Source of the DNA: Pirellulales bacterium
GTDB lineage: Bacteria; Planctomycetota; Planctomycetia; Pirellulales; Thermoguttaceae
Assembly (NCBI GenBank): GCA_016931995.1
Contig: JAFGDS010000062.1
Coordinates: forward strand, 1-42,789
DNA: 42,789 nt
Direction: 5' to 3'
The notes under the pieces were generated by a model, which was not told the origin of the DNA, did no database searches, and saw nothing but the letters and a program-made list of their open reading frames with translations. Positions 15,959-24,816 of this stretch are shown here, piece by piece; position 1 is the first letter of the stretch; the number at the start of each line of letters is the position of its first letter. Both the position numbers and the translations under genes were made by a program.

Positions 15959-17809
15959 TCACGAGGCCGCGCGCGTGCCACGGGCTATGCCAGTGCTTTG
16001 GAACCCCACACTGGCGGAGCCAGTGGCACACGCCCCCCGCTTCCAGATCAAGAGAGTCGCCAAGCCCAGGACGAGCAGCACGGCCGAGGCCGGCTCGGGC
16101 AGGGCCGGCGCGCCGGGCGCGTCTTGCCAGTTGGCCGACAGGATCGCGAGGTCCAGATCGTCCACGCGGCCGTCCCGATTGAAGTCGCCCTGCGACGGCC
16201 CGTCGGTCGCGTCGCCGAACCAATGGGCGGCCAGCACGGCGGCATCGGCGGCGTTGACGCAGCCGTCTCCATTGGCGTCGCCGGGCGCCGGCTCGAGGGC
16301 GGCGAAGTACGCCCGCGCGTTCCACTCGAGCACGGACACGGTCGAGGCGCTTTGCCCCACGTCGACCACCTGGTAGAACAGGCTCATCACGCCGTCGTTC
16401 TTCCACCGGTTGACGTCCAGCGACGCCTCCCAACTGCCCATGTTCCAGGTGGGCAGCTCGAAGATTTGCCAATCGTCGCGGTCGGCGTCCTCGCTGTAGG
16501 CAACGGTGAGCTTCTTGTTGCGTTGCCAATCGGTGAACGCGACGATCACGCGGTCGGAGTCGTCCACCAAGACGATCGGCCGGCTCATTCGGAAGTCGCT
16601 CAGTGCGCTTTCGGGTACCCGTTGGCTGACGCCCGAGGCGTTCGTGTTTTCCGGATTGCGATGGGTGATCCGCGACGTCCGCCACGTGTCGCCATCCCGC
16701 CAGGCGAGCATGTACTGGCGCAAGTGATCGCCCTCGGCGGCATTGGGGGCCCACCACGACGCCACGTAGACCGTGCCGTCGGGACCGGTGGCCATGTGCG
16801 TCTGGTTGATGAGGCTGCTGCCTTCGGGGATGGCGACGACCGGCGAGGCGTTCGACTCGTCGATGGCGTGCGCGCCCGACCGCTCGTACAGCGTTCCATC
16901 TTGCCGATACCAGTCCACGCCCTGGTTGGGCGACCAGGCGTACATGAGATTGTGGTTGGACTGGTAGTCCTTAAACGGCGTGGGCGAATCGCCGCCGGTT
17001 CGCCAGGTCCAGGTGACGTGCAGCCTGCCCTGGTCGTCCCAGGCCGCGTAATTCGTGTAGGCGTTCACACTTGGCAGCGAGTCGCCCGCGTAGTCGCCGT
17101 CGATCCACGGCGCGGTGGTCGAGGCGCGGACCGGGTTCCACTGGTCCGCCGCGTTGTTCCACCGGAAGAGCTGGGCGTCGCCGTTGCCGGAGACGCCCGT
17201 GCGGTACGAAAACAGGATGTCGCCGCTGCCCGGGACGTTATGGAACATCGGATACGTGACGCCGCTGGTGAGCGAGAACTCGCTCCGCAGCCCGCCGCTG
17301 TTGCCGACGGTGTCGCCCACCAGCGTGAAGGCCGCCTCGCCGATGGCCGGCGTGGCCGACCGCGTGTAGAGAAGCGAATTATTGTGCATGCCCCAGGACA
17401 CGTGCAGGTAGCCGTCGCCGTCGACGGCGATGCTGCTGACGTCGTGGGCGTCGTTGATGTTGTTCGACGTGAAGGCCGTGCGGCGCAGATACCAGTCGGA
17501 CCAGCCGCTATCGAGCATCGTCCGCCGGCCCACGACGAGCTTTTCCGACGCGTCGTAATAGGAGACGAACTGGTACTTCGTTCCGTCCGGCGCGTCGAAC
17601 GTCGTCAGGGATTGCTGTTTGAAGGACGTGGCGTTGATCTTGGACGTCGCGTAGCCCAGCTCGTTGGCGGTCGAGCCGATCGCGCGGATCACGCGGATGC
17701 TCATGTAGTCGGCCGGGCCGACGTCGGCCCGGCAAGGGAGGACGGCGGCGAGAAGGACCACGACGGCGACGACGTGGCCCGAACGGGAGGCGCTCGAGGT
17801 GCATGGCAT
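15959..17809 (-). CDS. Secreted BNR-repeat protein with dockerin-like and PEP-CTERM modules
   Basis: 616 aa from ATG 17809, with an AAGG ribosome binding site and a signal peptide (SGHVVAVVVLLAAVLPCRA). Residues about 30-530 form a BNR_4-type beta-propeller (DGYLHVSWGMHNNSLLYT, GRLHVTWTWRTGG, DGTVYVASWWAPNA, RVIVAFTDWQRNKKLTVAY), a fold shared by some ulvan and other polysaccharide lyases. A type I dockerin-like calcium repeat follows (GDANGDGCVNAADAAVLAA and GDFNRDGRVDDLDLAILSA), then the PEP-CTERM sorting segment LPEPASAVLLVLGLATLLI with WKRG. PEP-CTERM proteins normally end within a few residues of the basic cluster. Here about 24 more residues are encoded by the repeat pair at 15975-16028. 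Glycan binding or cleavage at the cell surface is inferred; substrate unknown. Confidence 0.8.
   Translation of the reverse strand: MPCTSSASRSGHVVAVVVLLAAVLPCRADVGPADYMSIRVIRAIGSTANELGYATSKINATSFKQQSLTTFDAPDGTKYQFVSYYDASEKLVVGRRTMLDSGWSDWYLRRTAFTSNNINDAHDVSSIAVDGDGYLHVSWGMHNNSLLYTRSATPAIGEAAFTLVGDTVGNSGGLRSEFSLTSGVTYPMFHNVPGSGDILFSYRTGVSGNGDAQLFRWNNAADQWNPVRASTTAPWIDGDYAGDSLPSVNAYTNYAAWDDQGRLHVTWTWRTGGDSPTPFKDYQSNHNLMYAWSPNQGVDWYRQDGTLYERSGAHAIDESNASPVVAIPEGSSLINQTHMATGPDGTVYVASWWAPNAAEGDHLRQYMLAWRDGDTWRTSRITHRNPENTNASGVSQRVPESALSDFRMSRPIVLVDDSDRVIVAFTDWQRNKKLTVAYSEDADRDDWQIFELPTWNMGSWEASLDVNRWKNDGVMSLFYQVVDVGQSASTVSVLEWNARAYFAALEPAPGDANGDGCVNAADAAVLAAHWFGDATDGPSQGDFNRDGRVDDLDLAILSANWQDAPGAPALPEPASAVLLVLGLATLLIWKRGACATGSASVGFQSTGIARGTRAAS
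15975..16028. repeat. Inverted pair of the 22-nt hairpin inside a coding 3' end
   Basis: Copies at 15975-15996 (one base changed) and 16008-16028 face each other and lie within the last codons of the BNR/PEP-CTERM gene. This is the only copy of the family in the window that overlaps a predicted coding region. Confidence 0.8.
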
Positions 17810-17886
17810 GGGGTTTGCCTTGGGAAAACGTGAGGGGTTGATGTCTGTCATGAGGGGCAACGGGTGGAATGTTGCGACGCCGAGTC

Positions 17887-17957
17887 TGTGGGAGGCGACT
17901 CCCGTCGCCGACATGGTCCGAGCTACGACAGATCGGCGACGGGAGTCGCCTCCCACA
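17887..17957. repeat. Perfect 25-bp inverted repeat between two secreted-protein genes
   Basis: Arms at 17887-17911 and 17933-17957 are exact reverse complements around 21 nt; each begins or ends with GTGGGAGGCGAC or its complement. It lies in the 181-bp space between the stop of the 689-aa gene and the start of the BNR gene. No T-tract follows, so it is not a standard intrinsic terminator. Confidence 0.85.
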
Positions 17958-17990
17958 AACCCGAGTCCCGCCGAAGCTTGGCGCAAGGTC

Positions 17991-20060
17991 CTAGGGAAGC
18001 CCGAAGTCGATATCCACAACGTTCGTGCCGCGGGAATCGTCAAACGACAGCGAAAACCGTTGCGGCGCGCCGCCGTCCAGCAGCCGGACGCGATCGCTCA
18101 GCTCGGCAGTCCGCTCGTGCGGTTGCCGGGCGAAGACGACCAGGGCAGCCCGGCCGAACCACTCGCCCGGGCGGACCTTGTACGTCTTCCGATCGGTCAT
18201 GAAGAAGCGATCCGCGGGTATCTTCGCCGGGAGGGGATCGGCGGATGCGAACCCGACGTGGTCGCTCATGTTGAGCCAACGGTCGCCGCGGTACTGACGC
18301 ACCGGTTTCTCGAAACCCGGCGGCGCGGCCGTTCGCAGGGGAAAGAGCGGCCCGACCGCGACCGTGGCCGCCCGATCGGCCCGGAACGCCGTGCAGTAGA
18401 CGGTGGCCTCGCCCGGCAGGGAAGACACGTGGACGAATTGCGTGACCCCGCCCGGCCAGGGCCTCTGGTAGCGGACGCGCATGCCCCGGCCGTCGTGCGT
18501 GGCAACGGCCTCCTGCAGCACTGGCGCGGCGGGCCGCTTTGCCTTCTTCTTGGAAGGCGATTCCGTCTCGACCGTCACGCTCGCGGCGCCGCTTTGGCTG
18601 TCGTAAGGGAAGAAGAACGGCGGGTCGGTGAACGTCGTATTCCCCTCCGGTAGGACGAAGATCGGCTGGCAGCGCGGATGCCAAGCGACGCTGACGCATT
18701 TTTCTTTCGTTCGGTGGATGGCCGTTTTCACGTGGGGGTAAACGTGGACGCCCCACGCGCCCCGCCGCGCCTCGTCGAAGGACACGAGCCCGGAGCCGGG
18801 GAAATACTTGTGCATCAAGTAGCAGAACGCCCAGCGCTTGGGCTTGGTCGTCTGGTTGCCAAAGTCGAGCCGGGGCGAAACCGCCGCGCCCAGATCGCCC
18901 GTGCCCAGGGCGCATTGCCGGCGATGGATCATCTGGAGCGCCCGGCTCTCGATGGCCCCGGCCGCGCGGTTGCCAAGGCACGCGTCCTGCCAACACAGAT
19001 ATTCGATCGACGAGTAGGTCTTCCACGACCAGTCCTGCCCATGGGGAAAGAGAATGTCCCCATCCCAAAGGAACAGCGCGCTGGTCACGTCGCGCCACAT
19101 CCGCTGGGCGTGTCGGGCATAGGCTTCGGGCACGGGCCGGCCAAACGCGCGATAGGCCAATGCGCCTTCGCCGAATGACTGCGAGGCGCATTGATAACCG
19201 ACGCTCCACATGCCGTGGTTCTCGATCGTCAAGTCCGGATGAACGTTCTCCGAGACGATCCACTCGCGAAGCGGCCGGCCGTCGATCACGTCGTCCGACC
19301 GAGCGTCCGGCTTCGTGCTCACGCCGTTGAGCGCCCATTGCTTGGCCAATTCGTCCCATCGGGCCGCGCGCGGATCGTCGGCGAATTGGTTCGCCGCGAA
19401 CGCCAACAGGGCCGTGTTCCAACAGCAGTCCTCGCTCCGCGTGTTGCCGATCTTGCCACTGGGGATCTTCTTGTCCAGAAGGTCGGCCTCGCGGCGAATC
19501 ACCTCGCGGGCCAACGCCCGGGTGTCGGCGTCCAGCTCATCCTCGCGCAGATGCGCGGCCCAGGCCCAACCGATCGTCTCGAGGGCCGGTTGCCACGAGG
19601 GCCCGCCCCACTTGTGTTTCGCGGGTATGTGCCGCGTGCAATTGTGGTTTGACAGACAGAGCGTGCGGATCGTGGCGCGCAGACGTTCTTCCAGTTGGCT
19701 CCGGGGGATGTGGTGGATCGAGAAGCGCCGCCGGTCGGGCAGCTCGTCGAGCAGCAGGGCATATGCCAAACAGAGATTGCTGTTGCCCCGCGCCCAGGAG
19801 ACGCCGCTGCCCGCGGCGTCGAAATAGCCGCCGCCCGGCTCGAATTCGTCGCTCTCGACAAATCGGCCGGACTGCTCCGCCCAGCCGACGAAGTTCTCGA
19901 TCAGTTGCAAGTAGACCGCCTGACGCTGCTGGACGGGAAGCGTGTCGGGCGTCAACGCCCGCGCGTGAGGGTCCAGACGCGGCGGCTCCGCGCCGAGCGC
20001 GAGAGTGCCGCCAACTAGCGCGAGACACAGCGACAGCCCGTGTGCGCGGATCATGCTCAT
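17991..20060 (-). CDS. Large secreted protein of unknown function, helical domain plus beta-rich domain
   Basis: 689 aa from ATG 20060, with AGAGG nine bases upstream; ATG 20054 is equally usable. The signal peptide MIRAHGLSLCLALVGGTLAL is cut near LGAEPP. Residues about 30-400 are helical and rich in Trp and Cys (NSNLCLAYALLLDELPD, KWGGPSWQPALETIGWAWAA, SEDCCWNTALLAFAANQF, DLTIENHGMWSVGYQCASQS). From about 430 the sequence is beta-rich with few helices. This order resembles the toroid-plus-sandwich architecture of several polysaccharide lyases and hydrolases, and the NHG segment is reminiscent of heparinase-like enzymes, but I cannot name a family. The neighbouring BNR/dockerin gene on the same strand supports a glycan-related role. 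Confidence 0.75.
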   Translation of the reverse strand: MSMIRAHGLSLCLALVGGTLALGAEPPRLDPHARALTPDTLPVQQRQAVYLQLIENFVGWAEQSGRFVESDEFEPGGGYFDAAGSGVSWARGNSNLCLAYALLLDELPDRRRFSIHHIPRSQLEERLRATIRTLCLSNHNCTRHIPAKHKWGGPSWQPALETIGWAWAAHLREDELDADTRALAREVIRREADLLDKKIPSGKIGNTRSEDCCWNTALLAFAANQFADDPRAARWDELAKQWALNGVSTKPDARSDDVIDGRPLREWIVSENVHPDLTIENHGMWSVGYQCASQSFGEGALAYRAFGRPVPEAYARHAQRMWRDVTSALFLWDGDILFPHGQDWSWKTYSSIEYLCWQDACLGNRAAGAIESRALQMIHRRQCALGTGDLGAAVSPRLDFGNQTTKPKRWAFCYLMHKYFPGSGLVSFDEARRGAWGVHVYPHVKTAIHRTKEKCVSVAWHPRCQPIFVLPEGNTTFTDPPFFFPYDSQSGAASVTVETESPSKKKAKRPAAPVLQEAVATHDGRGMRVRYQRPWPGGVTQFVHVSSLPGEATVYCTAFRADRAATVAVGPLFPLRTAAPPGFEKPVRQYRGDRWLNMSDHVGFASADPLPAKIPADRFFMTDRKTYKVRPGEWFGRAALVVFARQPHERTAELSDRVRLLDGGAPQRFSLSFDDSRGTNVVDIDFGLP

Positions 20061-20165
20061 CCCAAGTCGCCTCTGTTCCATGCGGGGCGCCGCGAAGCCG
20101 CAAGCGGCCTGGCCGTCGCTTGCCCAAGGCCGGATGCCGCGTGGTATTGTTTAATTATAGCGTCT

Positions 20166-20588
20166 TTAACGCGGCATCGTGTTCTCGACAAACGGTTTGC
20201 CGCCGCCCCAGGTCAGCTCGATCGGCGCAATCGCGTCCGTCGAGCCGTCGATGGTGACCGTCAAGCCCGAGGTCTTCGCGTCGGCGTACTTCTTGGGCGC
20301 ATGCCAGCGGATCTTGGTCTCGCTCAGGTGCTCGCCGGCGTGGACCGCGACCGGGTGCGTGCCGCGCACGGCGCCGTCGCTTGCCTCGAACGTCGTGAGC
20401 GTGAACCGCCCGTCGGGGCCAATCTCGCCATGGGCCGCGCGGGCGTTTCCCGGCACGACGCGGACGAAGCCGAACCCAAGCGGTTTGCCGTCGATGAGCA
20501 CCTGCCCGGAGACGGCCACGCGCTCGGGCCGCCCGTCGCCGCAGCCGAGCGACGCGCTCAGGAGCAGGGCCGAACAGACCGCGATCAT
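20166..20588 (-). CDS. Small lipoprotein with carboxypeptidase-regulatory-like fold
   Basis: 140 aa from ATG 20588. MIAVCSALLLSASLGCGDG is a lipoprotein signal with Cys16 as the lipidated residue. The rest is one beta-sandwich: VSGQVLIDGKPLGFGFVRVV, GPDGRFTLTTFEASDGAVRG and TVTIDGSTDAIAPIELTW, the pattern of carboxypeptidase-regulatory-like or transthyretin-like domains. In planctomycetes this lipoprotein type commonly follows a DUF1559 gene, as here (stop of that gene 122 bp upstream). Function is unknown; an envelope role at the outer or cytoplasmic membrane is inferred. The frame is open upstream but only through the hairpin-repeat pair, so the ATG beside the lipobox is preferred. Confidence 0.8.
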   Translation of the reverse strand: MIAVCSALLLSASLGCGDGRPERVAVSGQVLIDGKPLGFGFVRVVPGNARAAHGEIGPDGRFTLTTFEASDGAVRGTHPVAVHAGEHLSETKIRWHAPKKYADAKTSGLTVTIDGSTDAIAPIELTWGGGKPFVENTMPR

Positions 20589-20607
20589 CGTTGTCGAAAG
20601 ACGCCGA

Positions 20608-20671
20608 GTGCCACTGGCTCTGCCAGTGCCACGCAATACGGAAGCTTCCATACTGGCGGAGCCAGTGGCAC
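20608..20671. repeat. Inverted pair of the 22-nt hairpin
   Basis: Copy at 20608-20629 (loop TCT) and opposed copy at 20651-20671 (loop GGA, slightly truncated). They lie between the DUF1559 gene and its lipoprotein partner, 20 bp upstream of the latter's start. Confidence 0.85.
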
Positions 20672-20709
20672 ACTTTGACATATTTCCCGCACAGCCCTTA
20701 AACACGGTT

Positions 20710-21657
20710 CTAGCGAACATGATCGACCAGCTCGCCTCCGTCCCGCGTGGAGAGGGCCTGGTAGGCATCGAGCGAGATGTTTTCCTCCAGGAAATCGACG
20801 TGGCCGTCGCCGAAAGCGAAGTTGGCCCCGCCGGGATGCCGGCTGGCGAACGCGCCGTTGACGCGCCAGCCGTAGGCGGTGATGATGACGCCCTCGCCGG
20901 GCCACGTGTTCAAGGGATTCGACGTCGACCGGTGCGTGTCCAGCTCGCGGTTGCCCTTCGTCCACACGTTGGAGCTGTTCGTCGTGTGCGATTCCACCAC
21001 TTCGCCGACGAACATGGTTCGGCTCAGCCCGTCCGTCACGTCGTCGGCCGAGTGGTCGCCGCGGTAGTAAAACACGCCGTTGTTATCGTACTTCATCAGC
21101 GACGTGCCGCCGCCGGCTCCGTACGACCCCGCCACCGTGGCGTAGCTGGCCACCGCGGCCGCGTCGGTCAAGCCCCAGTGCGTGAGCGGATCCTGCGGAC
21201 GTTCGGAGAACGGCCTGGATTCGTCGCTGGGACACACGTACGACGCGGGCCGCGCCGCGATGCCGGCGCGGTTGGGACTGGTCGGCGCAAGCCACGAGTA
21301 CCCCGGTTGGTTGAGCACCCACAGGCCGTTGTCGAAGTCGAACTGGTCGTAGAGAGGCTGCTGACCCATCTGCGGCAGAATCAACACCAATGCGCTGGTG
21401 CCGACCAGATCCTTCTCCGGGCGGCCCGAGTCGTCGTATCCGAGGCGGCTGGGCGGAAAAAGGCCGTGCGCCGTTTCGTACGCGGCCAGCGCCAGGGCGA
21501 TTTGTTTCAGGTTGTTCGCGCATTGCGAACGGCGCGCCGCCTCGCGCGCGGCTTGCACGGCCGGCAACAACAGGGCGATCAAAACCCCGATGATCGCGAT
21601 CACCACAAGCAGCTCGACCAGCGTGAAACCGGCGGCGCGCCGATGCCTTGTACCCAT
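20710..21657 (-). CDS. DUF1559 protein with type IV pilin-like N-terminus
   Basis: 315 aa from ATG 21657 ([20 protein letters not shown]). [20 protein letters not shown] is a prepilin cleavage site and hydrophobic helix, so a prepilin peptidase should cut before Phe. [20 protein letters not shown] and [17 protein letters not shown] are the DUF1559 hallmark, and [21 protein letters not shown] is its C-terminal signature. Planctomycetes carry many such proteins, probably pseudopilins of a type II secretion or pilus-like system; the role is not established. A TTG upstream would add only 15 basic residues. The carboxypeptidase-regulatory-like lipoprotein follows. Confidence 0.93.
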   Translation of the reverse strand: MGTRHRRAAGFTLVELLVVIAIIGVLIALLLPAVQAAREAARRSQCANNLKQIALALAAYETAHGLFPPSRLGYDDSGRPEKDLVGTSALVLILPQMGQQPLYDQFDFDNGLWVLNQPGYSWLAPTSPNRAGIAARPASYVCPSDESRPFSERPQDPLTHWGLTDAAAVASYATVAGSYGAGGGTSLMKYDNNGVFYYRGDHSADDVTDGLSRTMFVGEVVESHTTNSSNVWTKGNRELDTHRSTSNPLNTWPGEGVIITAYGWRVNGAFASRHPGGANFAFGDGHVDFLEENISLDAYQALSTRDGGELVDHVR

Positions 21658-21711
21658 GCGTCTGGGTCCGTTATCGTGACTGTCTTTGCGCGCGAGCCTC
21701 AATACGATCGC

Positions 21712-23637
21712 TTACCCGCGTCTGTTCTTCCACATGACCAGGACCAGACCTCCGGCGAGCAGGACCAGCATCCCCGGCTCGGGCACATTGGCCGCGCCGA
21801 CGTCACCTTGCCAGTTGGCGGCGAGGATGGCCAGATCCAGGTCGTCCACGCGCCCGTCGGCGTTGAAGTCGCCGGCGCCCGCGCCGCCCGACGCGTCGCC
21901 GAGCCAGTTGCGCGCGACGATGGCGGCGTCCAGGGCGTCGACGCGGCCGTCGTTGTTGGCGTCGCCGGGCCGCGACGCCTGGGCAATGACGACCGAGTCG
22001 AGCGAGAAGGCCCGCTGCTCGCCGGCTTCGTTCGAACGCGTGTCGAACAGCAGGTACCCGCCCACCATGTCGGCGGCCGACCTCCACCCCAACGAGCCGC
22101 TTCGGAACGACCCGTACGCGTCGTTGGACACCGTGGCGACGTAGCTCCGCGTGCCCGCGTCCACTTCGATGACGAAGTCGTAGACCTCGCCGGTGATGAC
22201 GGGAACGGTCGAGGGAACGTTCAGCGCGGCGTCGCGGCCCGCGCCGTCGCGGCCGCCGTCGTAAAACACCCAAACGCCGACGTCGTCGGCCTCGGCGAAG
22301 TCGCCCACGCCGCCGAAGCACGTGACGATCCACGTGGCGCTGGCGTCGGAGTTGAATCGGCCCGCGTTCAGGTCGGAGATCTGATAGCGGTCGTCGCCGT
22401 GATTGAAGCCCAGCGCGAGATCCTCGTCGATGCGCAGGGAAAATCGCACGGTGTGGTCGCGGCTCCAGTCGATTCCCTCGTCGAAGGCCTCGTAGCTTCG
22501 CCGGACGCCGGCGTAGCTGGTCGCGGCGCCGTGGTCGTTGACCACCTGGAGATAGGCGCCGCTTTGGCCCGGCTTGAGTTCGTCGAAACCCAACTTGCCC
22601 GGCGAGACCACCTGGGCCGTGCTGGCGGCGTTGCTGCCGCCGAAGGTCCAGGCGTCGTTCCAGCCGGCGCCGCGCCGGCCCCGATAGGCGTCGACCACCG
22701 CGTCGGTGTTCCCACCGTCGAAGTGGGCGGCCACGGTCGTTAGGTTGCCCGGCGGCGTCAACGGCGCGATGGGGCTGATGCGGATGGCGTCCAGCGAGAA
22801 CGCCCTCGTGTCGTCGGGAATGTAATCCGGCGGCACGTCGTCCAGGCCGCTGGAGCGCGTCGAAAAGTAGAGATAGCTGCCGTTAGCCTGGCTGTCGCGC
22901 CAGCCCATGGCCTTCTTCGAGAAACTGTACCCCGTGCCGAGCATCGCGACGCTGCCGCTCCAGAGACCGGCGTCGGGGTAGTTGTCGATCGTGAACGCGT
23001 ACACGCCGCCGGTCACGATGGGAACGTCCGTGTCCACGGCCATGCTGGCGTCGATCGTGCCGCTGGGGCTGTTGGCGCCGTTGAGAAACGACCACTCCTT
23101 GACCACGTTTTCCGGGGCCATATTGCCTGCCCCCGCGTAGGCGAACACCTGCCACGTGCTCTGGGAGCTTGCCGTGTTCGCGCCGGCGGGTCCGTCGAAG
23201 ATCATGTAACGGTCGCGGTAGGTCGTGAACGTCGAGAGCACGCTATCCACGTCCTCGTCGATGCGGATCGTGAACTCGATGCGATGGGGCGACGTCATGT
23301 CCACGCCCTCGGAAGCGTGTTCGCGGGCCAGAGCGTAGCGAACGTCGTCGGTGGCGTTCTCGGCGATCGTGGCGCTGAGGTACGGACCGCCGCCTTCGAA
23401 CAGCGGGGCATAGCCCGCCGTGCCCTCCGACACCACCGTCGTGACGATGTTGGGCGACGTGGCGTTGACGTACTCCCGCCATTCGGTCGACCAGCCGTCG
23501 CCCGGTATGCCCGGAAAGGCGTCGACGTCCAGGACGGAATTGAGACTGTCGAAATCGGCCGTCACGTCGGCGCGGGCCCGAGCGAGGCCGAGCGCCAGCG
23601 CGACACAGCCGAGAGCCAATGCCGTGCGACATTTCAT
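21712..23637 (-). CDS. Secreted protein: duplicated domain, dockerin-like repeat, PEP-CTERM
   Basis: 641 aa from ATG 23637, with GAGG upstream and signal peptide ALALGCVALALGLARARA. Two related units of about 250 residues follow in tandem. The first runs from ADFDSLNSVLDVDAFPG to TRAFSLDAIRI and the second from AHFDGGNTDAVVDAYRG to QRAFSLDSVVI; shared landmarks are FxLRIDED, a Trp-containing VFxYxG strand, VPVITG/VPIVTG and SxGWR. A dockerin-like calcium repeat (GDANNDGRVDALDAAIVARN, GDFNADGRVDDLDLAILAAN) and PEP-CTERM tail (VPEPGMLVLLAGGLVLVMW, KNRRG) end it. The beta-rich units are not a family I recognise. Surface sorting by an exosortase is inferred; no exosortase is in the window. Confidence 0.8.
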   Translation of the reverse strand: MKCRTALALGCVALALGLARARADVTADFDSLNSVLDVDAFPGIPGDGWSTEWREYVNATSPNIVTTVVSEGTAGYAPLFEGGGPYLSATIAENATDDVRYALAREHASEGVDMTSPHRIEFTIRIDEDVDSVLSTFTTYRDRYMIFDGPAGANTASSQSTWQVFAYAGAGNMAPENVVKEWSFLNGANSPSGTIDASMAVDTDVPIVTGGVYAFTIDNYPDAGLWSGSVAMLGTGYSFSKKAMGWRDSQANGSYLYFSTRSSGLDDVPPDYIPDDTRAFSLDAIRISPIAPLTPPGNLTTVAAHFDGGNTDAVVDAYRGRRGAGWNDAWTFGGSNAASTAQVVSPGKLGFDELKPGQSGAYLQVVNDHGAATSYAGVRRSYEAFDEGIDWSRDHTVRFSLRIDEDLALGFNHGDDRYQISDLNAGRFNSDASATWIVTCFGGVGDFAEADDVGVWVFYDGGRDGAGRDAALNVPSTVPVITGEVYDFVIEVDAGTRSYVATVSNDAYGSFRSGSLGWRSAADMVGGYLLFDTRSNEAGEQRAFSLDSVVIAQASRPGDANNDGRVDALDAAIVARNWLGDASGGAGAGDFNADGRVDDLDLAILAANWQGDVGAANVPEPGMLVLLAGGLVLVMWKNRRG

Positions 23638-23709
23638 GGTTTGGCCTCGTGTGTGCTCGAATGGGGAGAGGGAGGATCTCGTACGGAGTTGCAGGCGGCT
23701 TTGTCGTGT

Positions 23710-23776
23710 GTGCCACTGGCTCCGCCAGTGCGCGAATCTGGACAAAACCGGGGGGCACTGGCAAAGCCAGTGGCAC
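23710..23776. repeat. Inverted pair of the 22-nt hairpin
   Basis: Copies at 23710-23731 (loop TCC) and 23755-23776 (loop AAA) lie between the two adjacent PEP-CTERM genes. Confidence 0.85.
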
Positions 23777-23819
23777 TCATCGCGTAGTGGTACTCCACTG
23801 TCCGGGCGTGTTGAACTGC

Positions 23820-24530
23820 TTACCCGCGGAAGCGCCGGATGGCCAGCATTGCCAGTCCCATGAACGCCAACGCGATCGCGCTTGGCTCGGGCACCACGGC
23901 ATAGCTGATTCCGTCGAACCAGGCCCGCTGGTCGGCGGGATCGAGCGGCGGCGCCTGCACGGCGACGGAGAATCCGGTTACTCCGCTGACCTTTCCCAGC
24001 TTCTTCTCGCAACCCTGCACGCCGTTGCCGCCGTCGTTGAAGAAGACGTTGTCGGCCGTGGCAAAGCTGCATTGGATCAACGGATCGCCCGCCAGCGCGG
24101 CCAACGTGTACCACCAACTGTTGGACACGATCGCGGGGTTCTTGGCCCAGTAGACCGCGTACACGTCGTAGCTGGCGGCCGGGTCTAGACCGGCGACCAC
24201 CATGGTCAGCTCGGGCGGGCTCTGATTGTCCTTGCCCTGGAAGGCCGTGCCGTCGATGGCCTTGGCGCTGGTGTTCTTCCCCCACCACTTGAGGTTTTGT
24301 TCCGCGCCCGGTTCAACGACAATCCAGTCGGTCAAGGCCGGATAGCTCGCCGCGTCGGTCGGCCAGATGTTGTGGCCTTCTTCGTTGGCGTAGGCCTCGA
24401 CGTACGTCGCGCCGAGCATGTCTTGGTCGTAATCGCCAATCGCCGGATACGCCCCGGCGCGCGGCGCCACGCCCGCAACCACGGTGAACGCAAGTAAGGT
24501 CAATACGGCTCTGCTGGCGCGTCGGATCAT
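23820..24530 (-). CDS. PEP-CTERM sorted secreted protein
   Basis: 236 aa from ATG 24530, with a GAGGGA ribosome binding site. The signal peptide is VLTLLAFTVVAGVAPRAGA. The mature part is a single beta-rich domain with aromatic clusters (LTMVVAGLDPAASYDVYAVY, WAKNPAIVSNSWWYTLAAL), probably a jelly-roll or carbohydrate-binding-like fold. The tail is a standard PEP-CTERM: VPEPSAIALAFMGLAMLAI then RRFRG, ending right after the basic cluster, unlike the BNR protein. It is divergent from the AraC gene, which suggests shared control. Binding partner or glycan unknown. Confidence 0.8.
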   Translation of the reverse strand: MIRRASRAVLTLLAFTVVAGVAPRAGAYPAIGDYDQDMLGATYVEAYANEEGHNIWPTDAASYPALTDWIVVEPGAEQNLKWWGKNTSAKAIDGTAFQGKDNQSPPELTMVVAGLDPAASYDVYAVYWAKNPAIVSNSWWYTLAALAGDPLIQCSFATADNVFFNDGGNGVQGCEKKLGKVSGVTGFSVAVQAPPLDPADQRAWFDGISYAVVPEPSAIALAFMGLAMLAIRRFRG

Positions 24531-24722
24531 GGTGTTCCCTCGTGTAATGGAGTCGCGGTGCCGCTGTCAGACGAGAACTTGCTTGACGCTTTCTCTTCAG
24601 ACCGTTCCGGTCGCCGGAATTCACTCTATCCGCGGTCGTCGCCGGGCGTCGATGACGAGAATGGCTATTCCGTTTGCCTTTTTTGGCCGTCGCGCCCAGT
24701 GGCGGCGAAAAGCCAGATTCGC

Positions 24723-24752
24723 TTGACGGGCGCGAGGGCGTCTGGCTAGCAT
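24723..24752 (+). promoter_or_regulatory. Candidate promoter for the AraC-type gene
   Basis: TTGACG (24723-24728), an 18-nt spacer and TAGCAT (24747-24752), 64 bp upstream of the GTG start. The 286-bp divergent region 24531-24816 holds no gene. Confidence 0.4.
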
Positions 24753-24816
24753 GGAAAACGGGCGCAAGGGGCCGGTCCAAGCTGGCCGGAGAGACCCCCG
24801 ATAGGGCGGGCCATTC

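Noticed and set aside
20179-22743. 854-codon plus-strand open frame across three minus-strand genes
   Set aside because: Runs antisense through the lipoprotein, DUF1559 and PEP-CTERM genes and through repeats; not protein-like.
23638-24288. 217-residue upstream extension of the PEP-CTERM/dockerin protein
   Set aside because: Overlaps the next PEP-CTERM gene in a different frame and the repeat pair; signal peptide begins at 23637.
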